Shown in pieces: positions 34,361 to 49,500 of a stretch of DNA of 64,000 bases (position 1 is its first letter; each line of letters opens with the position of its first letter). The notes beneath the pieces were generated by a model, which saw only the letters and a program-made list of their open reading frames with translations, searched no databases and had not been told where the DNA came from. The DNA comes from Tubulanus polymorphus (Eukaryota; Nemertea; Palaeonemertea; Tubulaniformes; Tubulanidae): contig NW_027437433.1 in NCBI RefSeq assembly GCF_964204645.1, forward strand, positions 1 to 64,000. The letters run 5' to 3'. A program made the translations under genes and the position numbers.

Positions 34361-37300
34361 CTATCTTAATTGATGGGTTTGGGTGTATTGAACTGATATC
34401 AAATAGATAGGTGGAAAGAATAAGAATTTTCTGGCTGCTTTTGGTTCTGAAGATGATGGATTCAATCTGAAAAGATGAGTAAAGGCGTATTGAACTGATT
34501 TCAAATAGATAGGTGGAAAGAAACCGAATTTTCTGGCTGCTTTTGGTTCTGAAGATGATGGATTCAATCTGAAAAGATGAGTAAAGGCGTATTGAACTGA
34601 TTTCAAATAGATAGGTGGAAAGAAACAGAATTTTCTGGCTGCTTTTGGTTCTAAAGATGATGGATTCAATCTGAAAAGATGAGTAAAGGCGTATTGAACT
34701 GATTTAAAATAGATAGGTGGAAAGAATCAGAATTTTCTGGCTGCATTTGGTTCTGAAGATGATAGACTCGATCCGAAATGATAGGTTAAGGTAAACTGAA
34801 CTTATTTCGAGTAGATGGGTTGAAAGATACAGATTTTTCTAGCTAAATATGGTTCTAAAGATGATGAATTCTATCTTAATTGATGGGTTTGGGTGTATTG
34901 AACTGATATCAAATAGATAGGTGGAAAGAATAAGAATTTTCTGGCTGCTTTTGGTTCTGAAGATGATGGATTCAATCTGAAAAGATGAGTAAAGGCGTAT
35001 TGAACTGATTTCAAATAGATAGGTGGAAAGAAACAGAATTTTCTGGCTGCTTTTGGTTCTAAAGATGATGGATTCAATCTGAAAAGATGAGTAAAGGCGT
35101 ATTGAACTGATTTCAAATAGATAGGTGGAAAGAAACAGAATTTTCTGGCTGCTTTTGGTTCTAAAGATGATGGATTCAATCTGAAAAGATGAGTAAAGGC
35201 GTATTGAACTGATTTAAAATAGATAGGTGGAAAGAATCAGAATTTTCTGGCTGCATTTGGTTCTGAAGATGATAGACTCGATCCGAAATGATAGGTTAAG
35301 GTAAACTGAACTTATTTCGAGTAGATGGGTTGAAAGATACAGATTTTTCTAGCTAAATATGGTTCTAAAGATGATGAATTCTATCTTAATTGATGGGTTT
35401 GGGTGTATTGAACTGATATCAAATAGATAGGTGGAAAGAATAAGAATTTTCTGGCTGCTTTTGGTTCTGAAGATGATGGATTCAATCTGAAAAGATGAGT
35501 AAAGGCGTATTGAACTGATTTCAAATAGATAGGTGGAAAGAAACAGAATTTTCTGGCTGCTTTTGGTTCTAAAGATGATGGATTCAATCTGAAAAGATGG
35601 GTTAAGGCTTATTGAACTGATTTCAAATAGAAAGGTGGAAAGAATCAGAATTTTCTGGCTGCATTTGGTCCTGAAGATGATAGACTCGATCCGAAATGAT
35701 AGGTTAAGGTAAACTGAACTTATTTCGAGTAGATGGGTTGAAAGATTCAGATTTTTCTAGCTAAATATGGTTCTAAAGATGATGAATTCTATCTTAATTG
35801 ATGGGTTTGGGTGTATTGAACTGATATCAAATAGATAGGTGGAAAGAATAAGAATTTTCTGGCTGCTTTTGGTTCTGAAGATGATGGATTCAATCTGAAA
35901 AGATGGGTTAAGGCTTATTGAACTGATTTCAAATAGATAGGTGGAAAGAATCAGAATTTTCTGGCTGCATTTGGTTCTGAAGATGATAGACTCGATCCGA
36001 AATGATAGGTTAAGGTAAACTGAACTTATTTCGAGTAGATGGGTTGAAAGATACAGATTTTTCTAGCTAAATATGGTTCTAAAGATGATGAATTATAACT
36101 TAATTGATGGGTTTGGGTGTATTGAACTGATATCAAATAGATAGGTGGAAAGAATAAGAATTTTCTGGCTGCTTTTGGTTCTGAAGATGATGGATTCAAT
36201 CTGAAAAGATGAGTAAAGGCGTATTGAACTGATTTCAAATAGATAGGTGGAAAGAAACAGAATTTTCTGGCTGCTTTTGGTTCTAAAGATGATGGATTCA
36301 ATCTGAAAAGATGGGTTAAGGCTTATTGAACTGATTTAAAATAGATAGGTGGAAAGAATCAGAATTTTCTGGCTGCTTTTGGTTCTGAAGATGATGGATT
36401 CAATCTGAAAAGATGGGTTAAGGCGTATTGAACTGATTTCAAATAGATAGGTGGAAAGAAACCGAATTTTCTGGCTGCTTTTGTTTCTAAAGATGATGGA
36501 TCAATGTGAAAAGATGGGTTAAGGCGTATTGAACTGATTTCAAATAGATAGGTGGAAAGAAACAGAATTTTCTGGCTGCTTTTGGTTCTAAAGATGATGG
36601 ATTCAATCTGAAAAGATGGGTTAAGGCTTATTGAACTGATTTCAAATAGAAAGGTGGAAAGAATCAGAATTTTCTGGCTGCATTTGGTCCTGAAGATGAT
36701 AGACTCGATCCGAAATGATAGGTTAAGGTAAACTGAACTTATTTCGAGTAGATGGGTTGAAAGATTCAGATTTTTCTAGCTAAATATGGTTCTAAAGATG
36801 ATGAATTCTATCTTAATTGATGGGTTTGGGTGTATTGAACTGATATCAAATAGATAGGTGGAAAGAATAAGAATTTTCTGGCTGCTTTTGGTTCTGAAGA
36901 TGATGGATTCAATCTGAAAAGATGAGTAAAGGCGTATTGAACTGATTTCAAATAGATAGGTGGAAAGAAACCGAATTTTCTGGCTGCTTTTGGTTCTGAA
37001 GATGATGGATTCAATCTGAAAAGATGAGTAAAGGCGTATTGAACTGATTTCAAATAGATAGGTGGAAAGAAACAGAATTTTCTGGCTGCTTTTGGTTCTA
37101 AAGATGATGGATTCAATCTGAAAAGATGAGTAAAGGCGTATTGAACTGATTTAAAATAGATAGGTGGAAAGAATCAGAATTTTCTGGCTGCATTTGGTTC
37201 TGAAGATGATAGACTCGATCCGAAATGATAGGTTAAGGTAAACTGAACTTATTTCGAGTAGATGGGTTGAAAGATACAGATTTTTCTAGCTAAATATGGT

Positions 37301-37626
37301 TCTAAAGATGATGAATTCTATCTTAATTGATGGGTTTGGGTGTATTGAACTGATATCAAATAGATAGGTGGAAAGAATAAGAATTTTCTGGCTGCTTTTG
37401 GTTCTGAAGATGATGGATTCAATCTGAAAAGATGAGTAAAGGCGTATTGAACTGATTTCAAATAGATAGGTGGAAAGAAACAGAATTTTCTGGCTGCTTT
37501 TGGTTCTAAAGATGATGGATTCAATCTGAAAAGATGAGTAAAGGCGTATTGAACTGATTTCAAATAGATAGGTGGAAAGAAACAGAATTTTCTGGCTGCT
37601 TTTGGTTCTAAAGATGATGGATTCAA
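34361..37626 (+). repeat. 2,447-bp higher-order register (24 monomers, one of 101 bp)
   Basis: Type-B-anchored positions 34361, 34871 and 35381 recur at 36808, 37318 and 37828, all at +2,447 bp, equal to 24 x 102 minus 1. The missing base is the single-base deletion that defines type E. Confidence 0.75.
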
Positions 37627-38071
37627 TCTGAAAAGATGAGTAAAGGCGTATTGAACTGATTTAAAATAGATAGGTGGAAAGAATCAGAATTTTCTGGCTG
37701 CATTTGGTTCTGAAGATGATAGACTCGATCCGAAATGATAGGTTAAGGTAAACTGAACTTATTTCGAGTAGATGGGTTGAAAGATACAGATTTTTCTAGC
37801 TAAATATGGTTCTAAAGATGATGAATTCTATCTTAATTGATGGGTTTGGGTGTATTGAACTGATATCAAATAGATAGGTGGAAAGAATAAGAATTTTCTG
37901 GCTGCTTTTGGTTCTGAAGATGATGGATTCAATCTGAAAAGATGAGTAAAGGCGTATTGAACTGATTTCAAATAGATAGGTGGAAAGAAACAGAATTTTC
38001 TGGCTGCTTTTGGTTCTAAAGATGATGGATTCAATCTGAAAAGATGGGTTAAGGCTTATTGAACTGATTTC

Positions 38072-41000
38072 AAATATATAGGTGGAAAGAAACAGAATTT
38101 TCTGGCTGCTTTTGGTTCTAAAGATGATGGATTCAATCTGAAAAGATGGGTTAAGGCTTATTGAACTGATTTAAAATAGATAGGTGGAAAAGATCAGAAT
38201 TTTCTGGCTGCTTTTGGTTCTGAAGATGATGGATTCAATCTGAAAAGATGGGTTAAGGCGTATTGAACTGATTTCAAATAGATAGGTGGAAAGAAACCGA
38301 ATTTTCTGGCTGCTTTTGTTTCTAAAGATGATGGATCAATGTGAAAAGATGGGTTAAGGCGTATTGAACTGATTTCAAATAGATAGGTGGAAAGAAACAG
38401 AATTTTCTGGCTGCTTTTGGTTCTAAAGATGATGGATTCAATCTGAAAAGATGGGTTAAGGCTTATTGAACTGATTTCAAATAGAAAGGTGGAAAGAATC
38501 AGAATTTTCTGGCTGCATTTGGTCCTGAAGATGATAGACTCGATCCGAAATGATAGGTTAAGGTAAACTGAACTTATTTCGAGTAGATGGGTTGAAAGAT
38601 ACAGATTTTTCTAGCTAAATATGGTTCTAAAGATGATGAATTATAACTCAATTGATGGGTTTGGGTGTATTGAACTGATATCAAATAGATAGGTGGAAAG
38701 AATAAGAATTTTCTGGCTGCTTTTGGTTCTGAAGATGATGGATTCAATCTGAAAAGATGAGTAAAGGCGTATTGAACTGATTTCAAATAGATAGGTGGAA
38801 AGAAACAGAATTTTCTGGCTGCTTTTGGTTCTAAAGATGATGGATTCAATCTGAAAAGATGGGTTAAGGCTTATTGAACTGATTTCAAATAGATAGGTGG
38901 AAAGAATCAGAATTTTCTGGCTGCATTTGGTTCTGAAGATGATAGACTCGATCCAAAATGATAGGTTAAGGTAAACTGAACTTATTTCGAGTAGATGGGT
39001 TGTAAGATACAGATTTTTCTAGCTAAATATGGTTCTAAAGATGATGAATTCTATCTTAATTGATGGGTTTGGGTGTATTGAACTGATATCAAATAGATAG
39101 GTGGAAAGAATAAGAATTTTCTGGCTGCTTTTGGTTCTGAAGATGATGGATTCAATCTGAAAAGATGAGTAAAGGCGTATTGAACTGATTTCAAATAGAT
39201 AGGTGGAAAGAAACAGAATTTTCTGGCTGCTTTTGGTTCTAAAGATGATGGATTCAATCTGAAAAGATGGGTTAAGGCTTATTGAACTGATTTCAAATAG
39301 ATAGGTGGAAAGAATCAGAATTTTCTGGCTGCATTTGGTTCTGAAGATGATAGACTCGATCCGAAATGATAGGTTAAGGTAAACTGAACTTATTTCGAGT
39401 AGATGGGTTGAAAGATACAGATTTTTCTAGCTAAATATGGTTCTAAAGATGATGAATTCTATCTTAATTGATGGGTTTGGGTGTATTGAACTGATATCAA
39501 ATAGATAGGTGGAAAGAATAAGAATTTTCTGGCTGCTTTTGGTTCTAAAGATGATGGATTCAATCTGAAAAGATGGGTTAAGGCTTATTGAACTGATTTC
39601 AAATAGATAGGTGGAAAGAAACAGAATTTTCTGGCTGCTTTTGGTTCTAAAGATGATGGATTCAATCTGAAAAGATGAGTAAAGGCGTATTGAACTGATT
39701 TCAAATAGATAGGTGGAAAGAAACAGAATTTTCTGGCTGCTTTTGGTTCAAAAGATGATGGATTCAATCTGAAAAGATGAGTAAAGGCGTATTGAACTGA
39801 TTTCAAATAGATAGGTGGAAAGAAACAGAATTTTCTGGCTGCTTTTGGTTCAAAAGATGATGGATTCAATCTGAAAAGATGAGTAAAGGCGTATTGAACT
39901 GATTTCAAATAGATAGGTGGAAAGAAACAGAATTTTCTGGCTGCTTTTGGTTATAAAGATGATGGATTCAATCTGAAAAGATGAGTAAAGGCGTATCGAA
40001 CTGATTTCAAATAGATAGGTGGAAAGAAACAGAATTTTCTGGCTGCTTTTGGTTCTAAAGATGATGGATTCAATCTGAAAAGATGGGTTAAGGCTTATTG
40101 AACTGATTTAAAATAGATAGGTGGAAAGAATCAGAATTTTCTGGCTGCTTTTGGTTCTGAAGATGATGGATTCAATCTGAAAAGATGGGTTAAGGCGTAT
40201 TGAACTGATTTCAAATAGATAGGTGGAAAGAAACAGAATTTTCTGGCTGCTTTTGGTTCTAAAGATGATGGATTCAATCTGAAAAGATGAGTAAAGGCGT
40301 ATTGAACTGATTTCAAATAGATAGGTGGAAAGAAACAGAATTTTCTGGCTGCTTTTGGTTCTAAAGATGATGGATTCAATCTGAAAAGATGAGTAAAGGC
40401 GTATTGAACTGATTTAAAATAGATAGGTGGAAAGAATCAGAATTTTCTGGCTGCATTTGGTTCTGAAGATGATAGACTCGATCCGAAATGATAGGTTAAG
40501 GTAAACTGAACTTATTTCGAGTAGATGGGTTGAAAGATACAGATTTTTCTAGCTAAATATGGTTCTAAAGATGATGAATTCTATCTTAATTGATGGGTTT
40601 GGGTGTATTGAACTGATATCAAATAGATAGGTGGAAAGAAACCGAATTTTCTGGCTGCTTTTGGTTCTGAAGATGATGGATTCAATCTGAAAAGATGAGT
40701 AAAGGCGTATTGAACTGATTTCAAATAGATAGGTGGAAAGAAACAGAATTTTCTGGCTGCTTTTGGTTCTAAAGATGATGGATTCAATCTGAAAAGATGA
40801 GTAAAGGCGTATTGAACTGATTTCAAATAGATAGGTGGAAAGAAACAGAATTTTCTGGCTGCTTTTGGTTATAAAGATGATGGATTCAATCTGAAAAGAT
40901 GGGTTAAGGCTTATTGAACTGATTTAAAATAGATAGGTGGAAAGAATCAGAATTTTCTGGCTGCATTTGGTTCTGAAGATGATAGACTCGATCCGAAATG

Positions 41001-44000
41001 ATAGGTTAAGGTAAACTGAACTTATTTCGAGTAGATGGGTTGAAAGATACAGATTTTTCTAGCTAAATATGGTTCTAAAGATGATGAATTATAACTTAAT
41101 TGATGGGTTTGGGTGTATTGAACTGATATCAAATAGATAGGTGGAAAGAATAAGAATTTTCTGCCTGCTTTTGGTTCTGAAGATGATGGATTCAATCTGA
41201 AAAGATGAGTAAAGGCGTATTGAACTGATTTCAAATAGATAGGTGGAAAGAAACAGAATTTTCTGGCTGCTTTTGGTTCTAAAGATGATGGATTCAATCT
41301 GAAAAGATGAGTAAAGGCGTATTGAACTGATTTCAAATAGATAGGTGGAAAGAAACAGAATTTTCTGGCTGCTTTTGGTTCTAAAGATGATGGATTCAAT
41401 CTGAAAAGATGAGTAAAGGTGTATTGAACTGATTTAAAATAGATAGGTGGAAAGAATCAGAATTTTCTGGCTGCATTTGGTTCTGAAGATGATAGACTCG
41501 ATCCGAAATGATAGGTTAAGGTAAACTGAACTTATTTCGAGTAGATGGGTTGAAAGATACAGATTTTTCTAGCTAAATATGGTTCTAAAGATGATGAATT
41601 CTATCTTTATTGATGGGTTTGGGTGTATTGAACTGATATCAAATAGATAGGTGGAAAGAATAAGAATTTTCTGGCTGCTTTTGGTTCTGAAGATGATGGA
41701 TTCAATCTGAAAAGATGGGTTAAGGCTTATTGAACTGATTTCAAATAGATAGGTGGAAAGAAACCGAATTTTCTGGCTGCTTTTGGTTCTAAAGATGATG
41801 GATTCAATCTGAAAAGATGAGTAAAGGCGTATTGAACTGATTTAAAATAGATAGGTGGAAAGAATCAGAATTTTCTGGCTGCATTTGGTTCTGAAGATGA
41901 TAGACTCGATCCGAAATGATAGGTTAAGGTAAACTGAACTTATTTCGAGTAGATGGGTTGAAAGATACAGATTTTTCTAGCTAAATATGGTTCTAAAGAT
42001 GATGAATTATAACTTAATTGATGGGTTTGGGTGTATTGAACTGATATCAAATAGATAGGTGGAAAGAATAAGAATTTTCTGGCTGCTTTTGGTTCTGAAG
42101 ATGATGGATTCAATCTGAAAAGATGAGTAAAGGCGTATTGAACTGATTTCAAATAGATAGGTGGAAAGAAACAGAATTTTCTGGCTGCTTTTGGTTCAAA
42201 AGATGATGGATTCAATCTGAAAAGATGAGTAAAGGCGTATTGAACTGATTTCAAATAGATAGGTGGAAAGAAACAGAATTTTCTGGCTGCTTTTGGTTCT
42301 AAAGATGATGGATTCAATCTGAAAAGATGAGTAAAGGCGTATTGAACTGATTTAAAATAGATAGGTGGAAAGAATCAGAATTTTCTGGCTGCATTTGGTT
42401 CTGAAGATGATAGACTCGATCCGAAATGATAGGTTAAGGTAAACTGAACTTATTTCGAGTAGATGGGGTGAAAGATACAGATTTTTCTAGCTAAATATGG
42501 TTCTAAAGATGATGAATTCTATCTTAATTGATGGGTTTGGGTGTATTGAACTGATATCAAATAGATAGGTGGAAAGAATAAGAATTTTCTGGCTGCTTTT
42601 GGTTCTGAAGATGATGGATTCAATCTGAAAAGATGAGTAAAGGCGTATTGAACTGATTTCAAATAGATAGGTGGAAAGAAACAGAATTTTCTGGCTGCTT
42701 TTGGTTCTAAAGATGATGGATTCAATCTGAAAAGATGGGTTAAGGCTTATTGAACTGATTTCAAATAGATAGGTGGAAAGAAACAGAATTTTCTGGCTGC
42801 TTTTGGTTCTAAAGATGATGGATTCAATCTGAAAAGATGGGTTAAGGCTTATTGAACTGATTTAAAATAGATAGGTGGAAAGAATCAGAATTTTCTGGCT
42901 GCTTTTGGTTCTGAAGATGATGGATTCAATCTGAAAAGATGGGTTAAGGCGTATTGAACTGATTTCAAATAGATAGGTGGAAAGAAACCGAATTTTCTGG
43001 CTGCTTTTGTTTCTAAAGATGATGGATCAATGTGAAAAGATGGGTTAAGGCGTATTGAACTGATTTCAAATAGATAGGTGGAAAGAAACAGAATTTTCTG
43101 GCTGCTTTTGGTTCTAAAGATGATGGATTCAATCTGAAAAGATGGGTTAAGGCTTATTGAACTGATTTAAAATAGATAGGTGGAAAGAATCAGAATTTTC
43201 TGGCTGCTTTTGGTTCTGAAGATGATGGATTCAATCTGAAAAGATGGGTTAAGGCGTATTGAACTGATTTCAAATAGATAGGTGGAAAGAAACCGAATTT
43301 TCTGGCTGCTTTTGTTTCTAAAGATGATGGATCAATGTGAAAAGATGGGTTAAGGCGTATTGAACTGATTTCAAATAGATAGGTGGAAAGAAACAGAATT
43401 TTCTGGCTGCTTTTGGTTCTAAAGATGATGGATTCAATCTGAAAAGATGGGTTAAGGCTTATTGAACTGATTTCAAATAGAAAGGTGGTAAGAATCAGAA
43501 TTTTCTGGCTGCATTTGGTCCTGAAGATGATAGACTCGATCCGAAATGATAGGTTAAGGTAAACTGAACTTATTTCGAGTAGATGGGTTGAAAGATACAG
43601 ATTTTTCTAGCTAAATATGGTTCTAAAGATGATGAATTATAACTCAATTGATGGGTTTGGGTGTATTGAACTGATATCAAATAGATAGGTGGAAAGAATA
43701 AGAATTTTCTGGCTGCTTTTGGTTCTGAAGATGATGGATTCAATCTGAAAAGATGAGTAAAGGCGTATTGAACTGATTTCAAATAGATAGGTGGAAAGAA
43801 ACAGAATTTTCTGGCTGCTTTTGGTTCTAAAGATGATGGATTCAATCTGAAAAGATGGGTTAAGGCTTATTGAACTGATTTAAAATAGATAGGTGGAAAG
43901 AATCAGAATTTTCTGGCTGCATTTGGTTCTGAAGATGATAGACTCGATCCGAAATGATAGGTTAAGGTAAACTGAACTTATTTCGAGTAGATGGGTTGAA

Positions 44001-44457
44001 AGATACAGATTTTTCTAGCTAAATATGGTTCTAAAGATGATGAATTCTATCTTAATTGATGGGTTTGGGTGTATTGAACTGATATCAAATAGATAGGTGG
44101 AAAGAATAAGAATTTTCTGGCTGCTTTTGGTTCTGAAGATGATGGATTCAATCTGAAAAGATGAGTAAAGGCGTATTGAACTGATTTCAAATAGATAGGT
44201 GGAAAGAAACCGAATTTTCTGGCTGCTTTTGGTTCTGAAGATGATGGATTCAATCTGAAAAGATGAGTAAAGGCGTATTGAACTGATTTCAAATAGATAG
44301 GTGGAAAGAAACAGAATTTTCTGGCTGCTTTTGGTTCTAAAGATGATGGATTCAATCTGAAAAGATGAGTAAAGGCGTATTGAACTGATTTCAAATAGAT
44401 AGGTGGAAAGAAACAGAATTTTCTGGCTTCTTTTGGTTCTAAAGATGATGGATTCAA
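38072..44457 (+). repeat. Large higher-order block, copy 2
   Basis: Counterpart of 25940-32121. It differs by two gained monomers and scattered substitutions. A third partial copy (about 53.97-56.1 kb) shares AATATATAGG (53975), GTTGTAAGAT (54901) and GTATCGAACTG (near 55.9 kb). Confidence 0.8.
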
Positions 44458-46594
44458 TCTGAAAAGATGAGTAAAGGCGTATTGAACTGATTTAAAATAG
44501 ATAGGTGGAAAGAATCAGAATTTTCTGGCTGCATTTGGTTCTGAAGATGATAGACTCGATCCGAAATGATAGGTTAAGGTAAACTGAACTTATTTCGAGT
44601 AGATGGGTTGAAAGATACAGATTTTTCTAGCTAAATATGGTTCTAAAGATGATGAATTCTATCTTTATTGATGGGTTTGGGTGTATTGAACTGATATCAA
44701 ATAGATAGGTGGAAAGAATAAGAATTTTCTGGCTGCTTTTGGTTCTGAAGATGATGGATTCAATCTGAAAAGATGAGTAAAGGCGTATTGAACTGATTTC
44801 AAATAGATAGGTGGAAAGAAACAGAATTTTCTGGCTGCTTTTGGTTCTAAAGATGATGGATTCAATCTGAAAAGATGGGTTAAGGCTTATTGAACTGATT
44901 TAAAATAGATAGGTGGAAAGAATCAGAATTTTCTGGCTGCTTTTGGTTCTGAAGATGATGGATTCAATCTGAAAAAATGGGTTAAGGCGTATTGAACTGA
45001 TTTCAAATAGATAGGTGGAAAGAAACCGAATTTTCTGGCCTCTTTTGGTTCTAAAGATGATGGATTCAATCTGAAAAGATGGGTTAAGGCTTATTGAACT
45101 GATTTCAAATAGATAGGTGGAAAGAATCAGAATTTTCTGGCTGCATTTGGTTCTGAAGATGATAGACTCGATCCGAAATGATAGGTTAAGGTAAACTGAA
45201 CTTATTTCGAGTAGATGGGTTGAAAGATACAGATTTTTCTAGCTAAATATGGTTCTAAAGATGATGAATTATAACTTAATTGATGGGTTTGGGTGTATTG
45301 AACTGATATCAAATAGATAGGTGGAAAGAATAAGAATTTTCTGGCTGCTTTTGGTTCTGAAGATGATGGATTCAATCTGAAAAGATGAGTAAAGGCGTAT
45401 TGAACTGATTTCAAATAGATAGGTGGAAAGAAACAGAATTTTCTGGCTGCTTTTGGTTCTAAAGATGATGGATTCAATCTGAAAAGATGGGTTAAGGCGT
45501 ATTGAACTGATTTCAAATAGATAGGTGGAAAGAAACCGAATTTTCTGGCTGCTTTTGTTTCTAAAGATGATGGATCAATGTGAAAAGATGGGTTAAGGCG
45601 TATTGAACTGATTTCAAATAGATAGGTGGAAAGAAACCGAATTTTCTGGCTGCTTTTGGTTCTAAAGATGACGGATTCAATCTGAAAAGATGGGTTAAGG
45701 CTTATTGAACTGATTTCAAATAGATAGGTGGAAAGAATCAGAATTTTCTGGCTGCATTTGGTTCTGAAGATGATAGACTCGATCCGAAATGATAGGTTAA
45801 GGTAAACTGAACTTATTTCGAGTAGATGGGTTGAAAGATACAGATTTTTCTAGCTAAATATGGTTCTAAAGATGATGAATTATAACTTAATTGATGGGTT
45901 TGGGTGTATTGAACTGATATCAAATAGATAGGTGGAAAGAATAAGAATTTTCTGGCTGCTTTTGGTTCTGAAGATGATGGATTCAATCTGAAAAGATGAG
46001 TAAAGGCGTATTGAACTGATTTCAAATAGATAGGTGGAAAGAAACAGAATTTTCTGGCTGCTTTTGGTTCTAAAGATGATGGATTCAATCTGAAAAGATG
46101 GGTTAAGGCTTATTGAACTGATTTAAAATAGATAGGTGGAAAGAATCAGAATTTTCTGGCTGCTTTTGGTTCTGAAGATGATGGATTCAATCTGAAAAGA
46201 TGGGTTAAGGCGTATTGAACTGATTTCAAATAGATAGGTGGAAAGAAACCGAATTTTCTGGCTGCTTTTGTTTCTAAAGATGATGGATCAATGTGAAAAG
46301 ATGGGTTAAGGCGTATTGAACTGATTTCAAATAGATAGGTGGAAAGAAACAGAATTTTCTGGCTGCTTTTGGTTCTAAAGATGATGGATTCAATCTGAAA
46401 AGATGGGTTAAGGCTTATTGAACTGATTTCAAATAGAAAGGTGGAAAGAATCAGAATTTTCTGGCTGCATTTGGTCCTGAAGATGATAGACTCGATCCGA
46501 AATGATAGGTTAAGGTAAACTGAACTTATTTCGAGTAGATGGGTTGAAAGATTCAGATTTTTCTAGCTAAATATGGTTCTAAAGATGATGAATT

Positions 46595-49500
46595 CTATCT
46601 TAATTGATGGGTTTGGGTGTATTGAACTGATATCAAATAGATAGGTGGAAAGAAACCGAATTTTCTGGCTGCTTTTGGTTCTGAAGATGATGGATTCAAT
46701 CTGAAAAGATGAGTAAAGGCGTATTGAACTGATTTCAAATAGATAGGTGGAAAGAAACCGAATTTTCTGGCTGCTTTTGGTTCTGAAGATGATGGATTCA
46801 ATCTGAAAAGATGAGTAAAGGCGTATTGAACTGATTTCAAATAGATAGGTGGAAAGAAACAGAATTTTCTGGCTGCTTTTGGTTCTAAAGATGATGGATT
46901 CAATCTGAAAAGATGGGTTAAGGCTTATTGAACTGATTTAAAATAGATAGGTGGAAAGAATCAGAATTTTCTGGCTGCTTTTGGTTCTGAAGATGATGGA
47001 TTCAATCTGAAAAGATGGGTTAAGGCGTATTGAACTGATTTCAAATAGATAGGTGGAAAGAATCAGAATTTTCTGGCTGCTTTTGGTTCTAAAGATGATG
47101 GATTCAATCTGAAAAGATGGGTTAAGGCTTATTGAACTGATTTAAAATAGATAGGTGGAAAGAATAAGAATTTTCTGGCTGCTTTTGGTTCTGAAGATGA
47201 TGGATTCAATCTGAAAAGATGGGTTAGGGCGTATTGAACTGATTTAAAATAGATAGGTGGAAAGAAACCGAATTTTCTGGCTGCTTTTGGTTCTGAAGAT
47301 GATGGATTCAATCTGAAAAGATGGGTTAAGGCTTATTGAACTGATTTAAAATAGATAGGTGGAAAGAATCAGAATTTTCTGGCTGCATTTGGTTCTGAAG
47401 ATGATAGACTCGATCCGAAATGATAGGTTAAGGTAAACTGAACTTATTTCGAGTAGATGGGTTGAAAGATACAGATTTTTCTAGCTAAATATGGTTCTAA
47501 AGATGATGAATTCTATCTTAATTGATGGGTTTGGGTGTATTGAACTGATATCAAATAGATAGGTGGAAAGAATAAGAATTTTCTGGCTGCTTTTGGTTCT
47601 GAAGATGATGGATTCAATCTGAAAAGTTGAGTAAAGGCGTATTGAACTGATTTCAAATAGATAGGTGGAAAGAAACAGAATTTTCTGGCTGCTTTTGGTT
47701 CTAAAGATGATGGATTCAATCTGAAAAGATGGGTTAAGGCTTATTGAACTGATTTCAAATAGATAGGTGGAAAGAATCAGAATTTTCTGGCTGCATTTGG
47801 TTCTGAAGATGATAGACTCGATCCGAAATGATAGGTTAAGGTAAACTGAACTTATTTCGAGTAGATGGGTTGAAAGATACAGATTTTTCTAGCTAAATAT
47901 GGTTCTAAAGATGATGAATTCTATCTTAATTGATGGGTTTGGGTGTATTGAACTGATATCAAATAGATAGGTGGAAAGAATAAGAATTTTCTGGCTGCTT
48001 TTGGTTCTGAAGATGATGGATTCAATCTGAAAAGATGAGTAAAGGCGTATTGAACTGATTTCAAATAGATAGGTGGAAAGAAACAGAATTTTCTGGCTGC
48101 TTTTGGTTCTAAAGATGATGGATTCAATCTGAAAAGATGGGTTAAGGCTTATTGAACTGATTTAAAATAGATAGGTGGAAAGAAACCGAATTTTCTGGCT
48201 GCTTTTGTTTCTAAAGATGATGGATCAATGTGAAAAGATGGGTTAAGGCGTATTGAACTGATTTCAAATAGATAGGTGGAAAGAAACCGAATTTTCTGGC
48301 CTCTTTTGGTTCTAAAGATGATGGATTCAATCTGAAAAGATGGGTTAAGGCTTATTGAACTGATTTCAAATAGATAGGTTGAAAGAATCAGAATTTTCTG
48401 GCTGCTTTTGGTTCTGAAGATGATAGACTCGATCTGAAATGATGAGTAAAGGCGTATTGAACTGATTTCAAATAGATAGGTGGAAAGAAACAGAATTTTC
48501 TGGCTGCTTTTGGTTCTAAAGATGATGGATTCAATCTGAAAAGATGGGTTAAGGCTTATTGAACTGATTTCAAATATATAGGTGGAAAGAAACAGAATTT
48601 TCTGGCTGCTTTTGGTTCTAAAGATGATGGATTCAATCTGAAAAGATGGGTTAAGGCTTATTGAACTGATTTAAAATAGATAGGTGGAAAGAATCAGAAT
48701 TTTCTGGCTGCTTTTGGTTCTGAAGATGATGGATTCAATCTGAAAAGATGGGTTAAGGCGTATTGAACTGATTTCAAATAGATAGGTGGAAAGAAACCGA
48801 ATTTTCTGGCTGCTTTTGTTTCTAAAGTTGATGGATCAATGTGAAAAGATGGGTTAAGGCGTATTGAACTGATTTCAAATAGATAGGTGGAAAGAAACCG
48901 AATTTTCTGGCTGCTTTTGGTTCTAAAGATGACGGATTCAATCTGAAAAGATGGGTTAAGGCTTATTGAACTGATTTCAAATAGATAGGTGGAAAGAATC
49001 AGAATTTTCTGGCTGCATTTGGTTCTGAAGATGATAGACTCGATCCGAAATGATAGGTTAAGGTAAACTGAACTTATTTCGAGTAGATGGGTTGAAAGAT
49101 ACAGATTTTTCTAGCTAAATATGGTTCTAAAGATGATGAATTATAACTTAATTGATGGGTTTGGGTGTATTGAACTGATATCAAATAGATAGGTGGAAAG
49201 AATAAGAATTTTCTGGCTGCTTTTGGTTCTGAAGATGATGGATTCAATCTGAAAAGATGAGTAAAGGCGTATTGAACTGATTTCAAATAGATAGGTGGAA
49301 AGAAACAGAATTTTCTGGCTGCTTTTGGTTCTAAAGATGATGGATTCAATCTGAAAAGATGGGTTAAGGCTTATTGAACTGATTTAAAATAGATAGGTGG
49401 AAAGAATCAGAATTTTCTGGCTGCTTTTGGTTCTGAAGATGATGGATTCAATCTGAAAAGATGGGTTAAGGAGTATTGAACTGATTTCAAATAGATAGGT

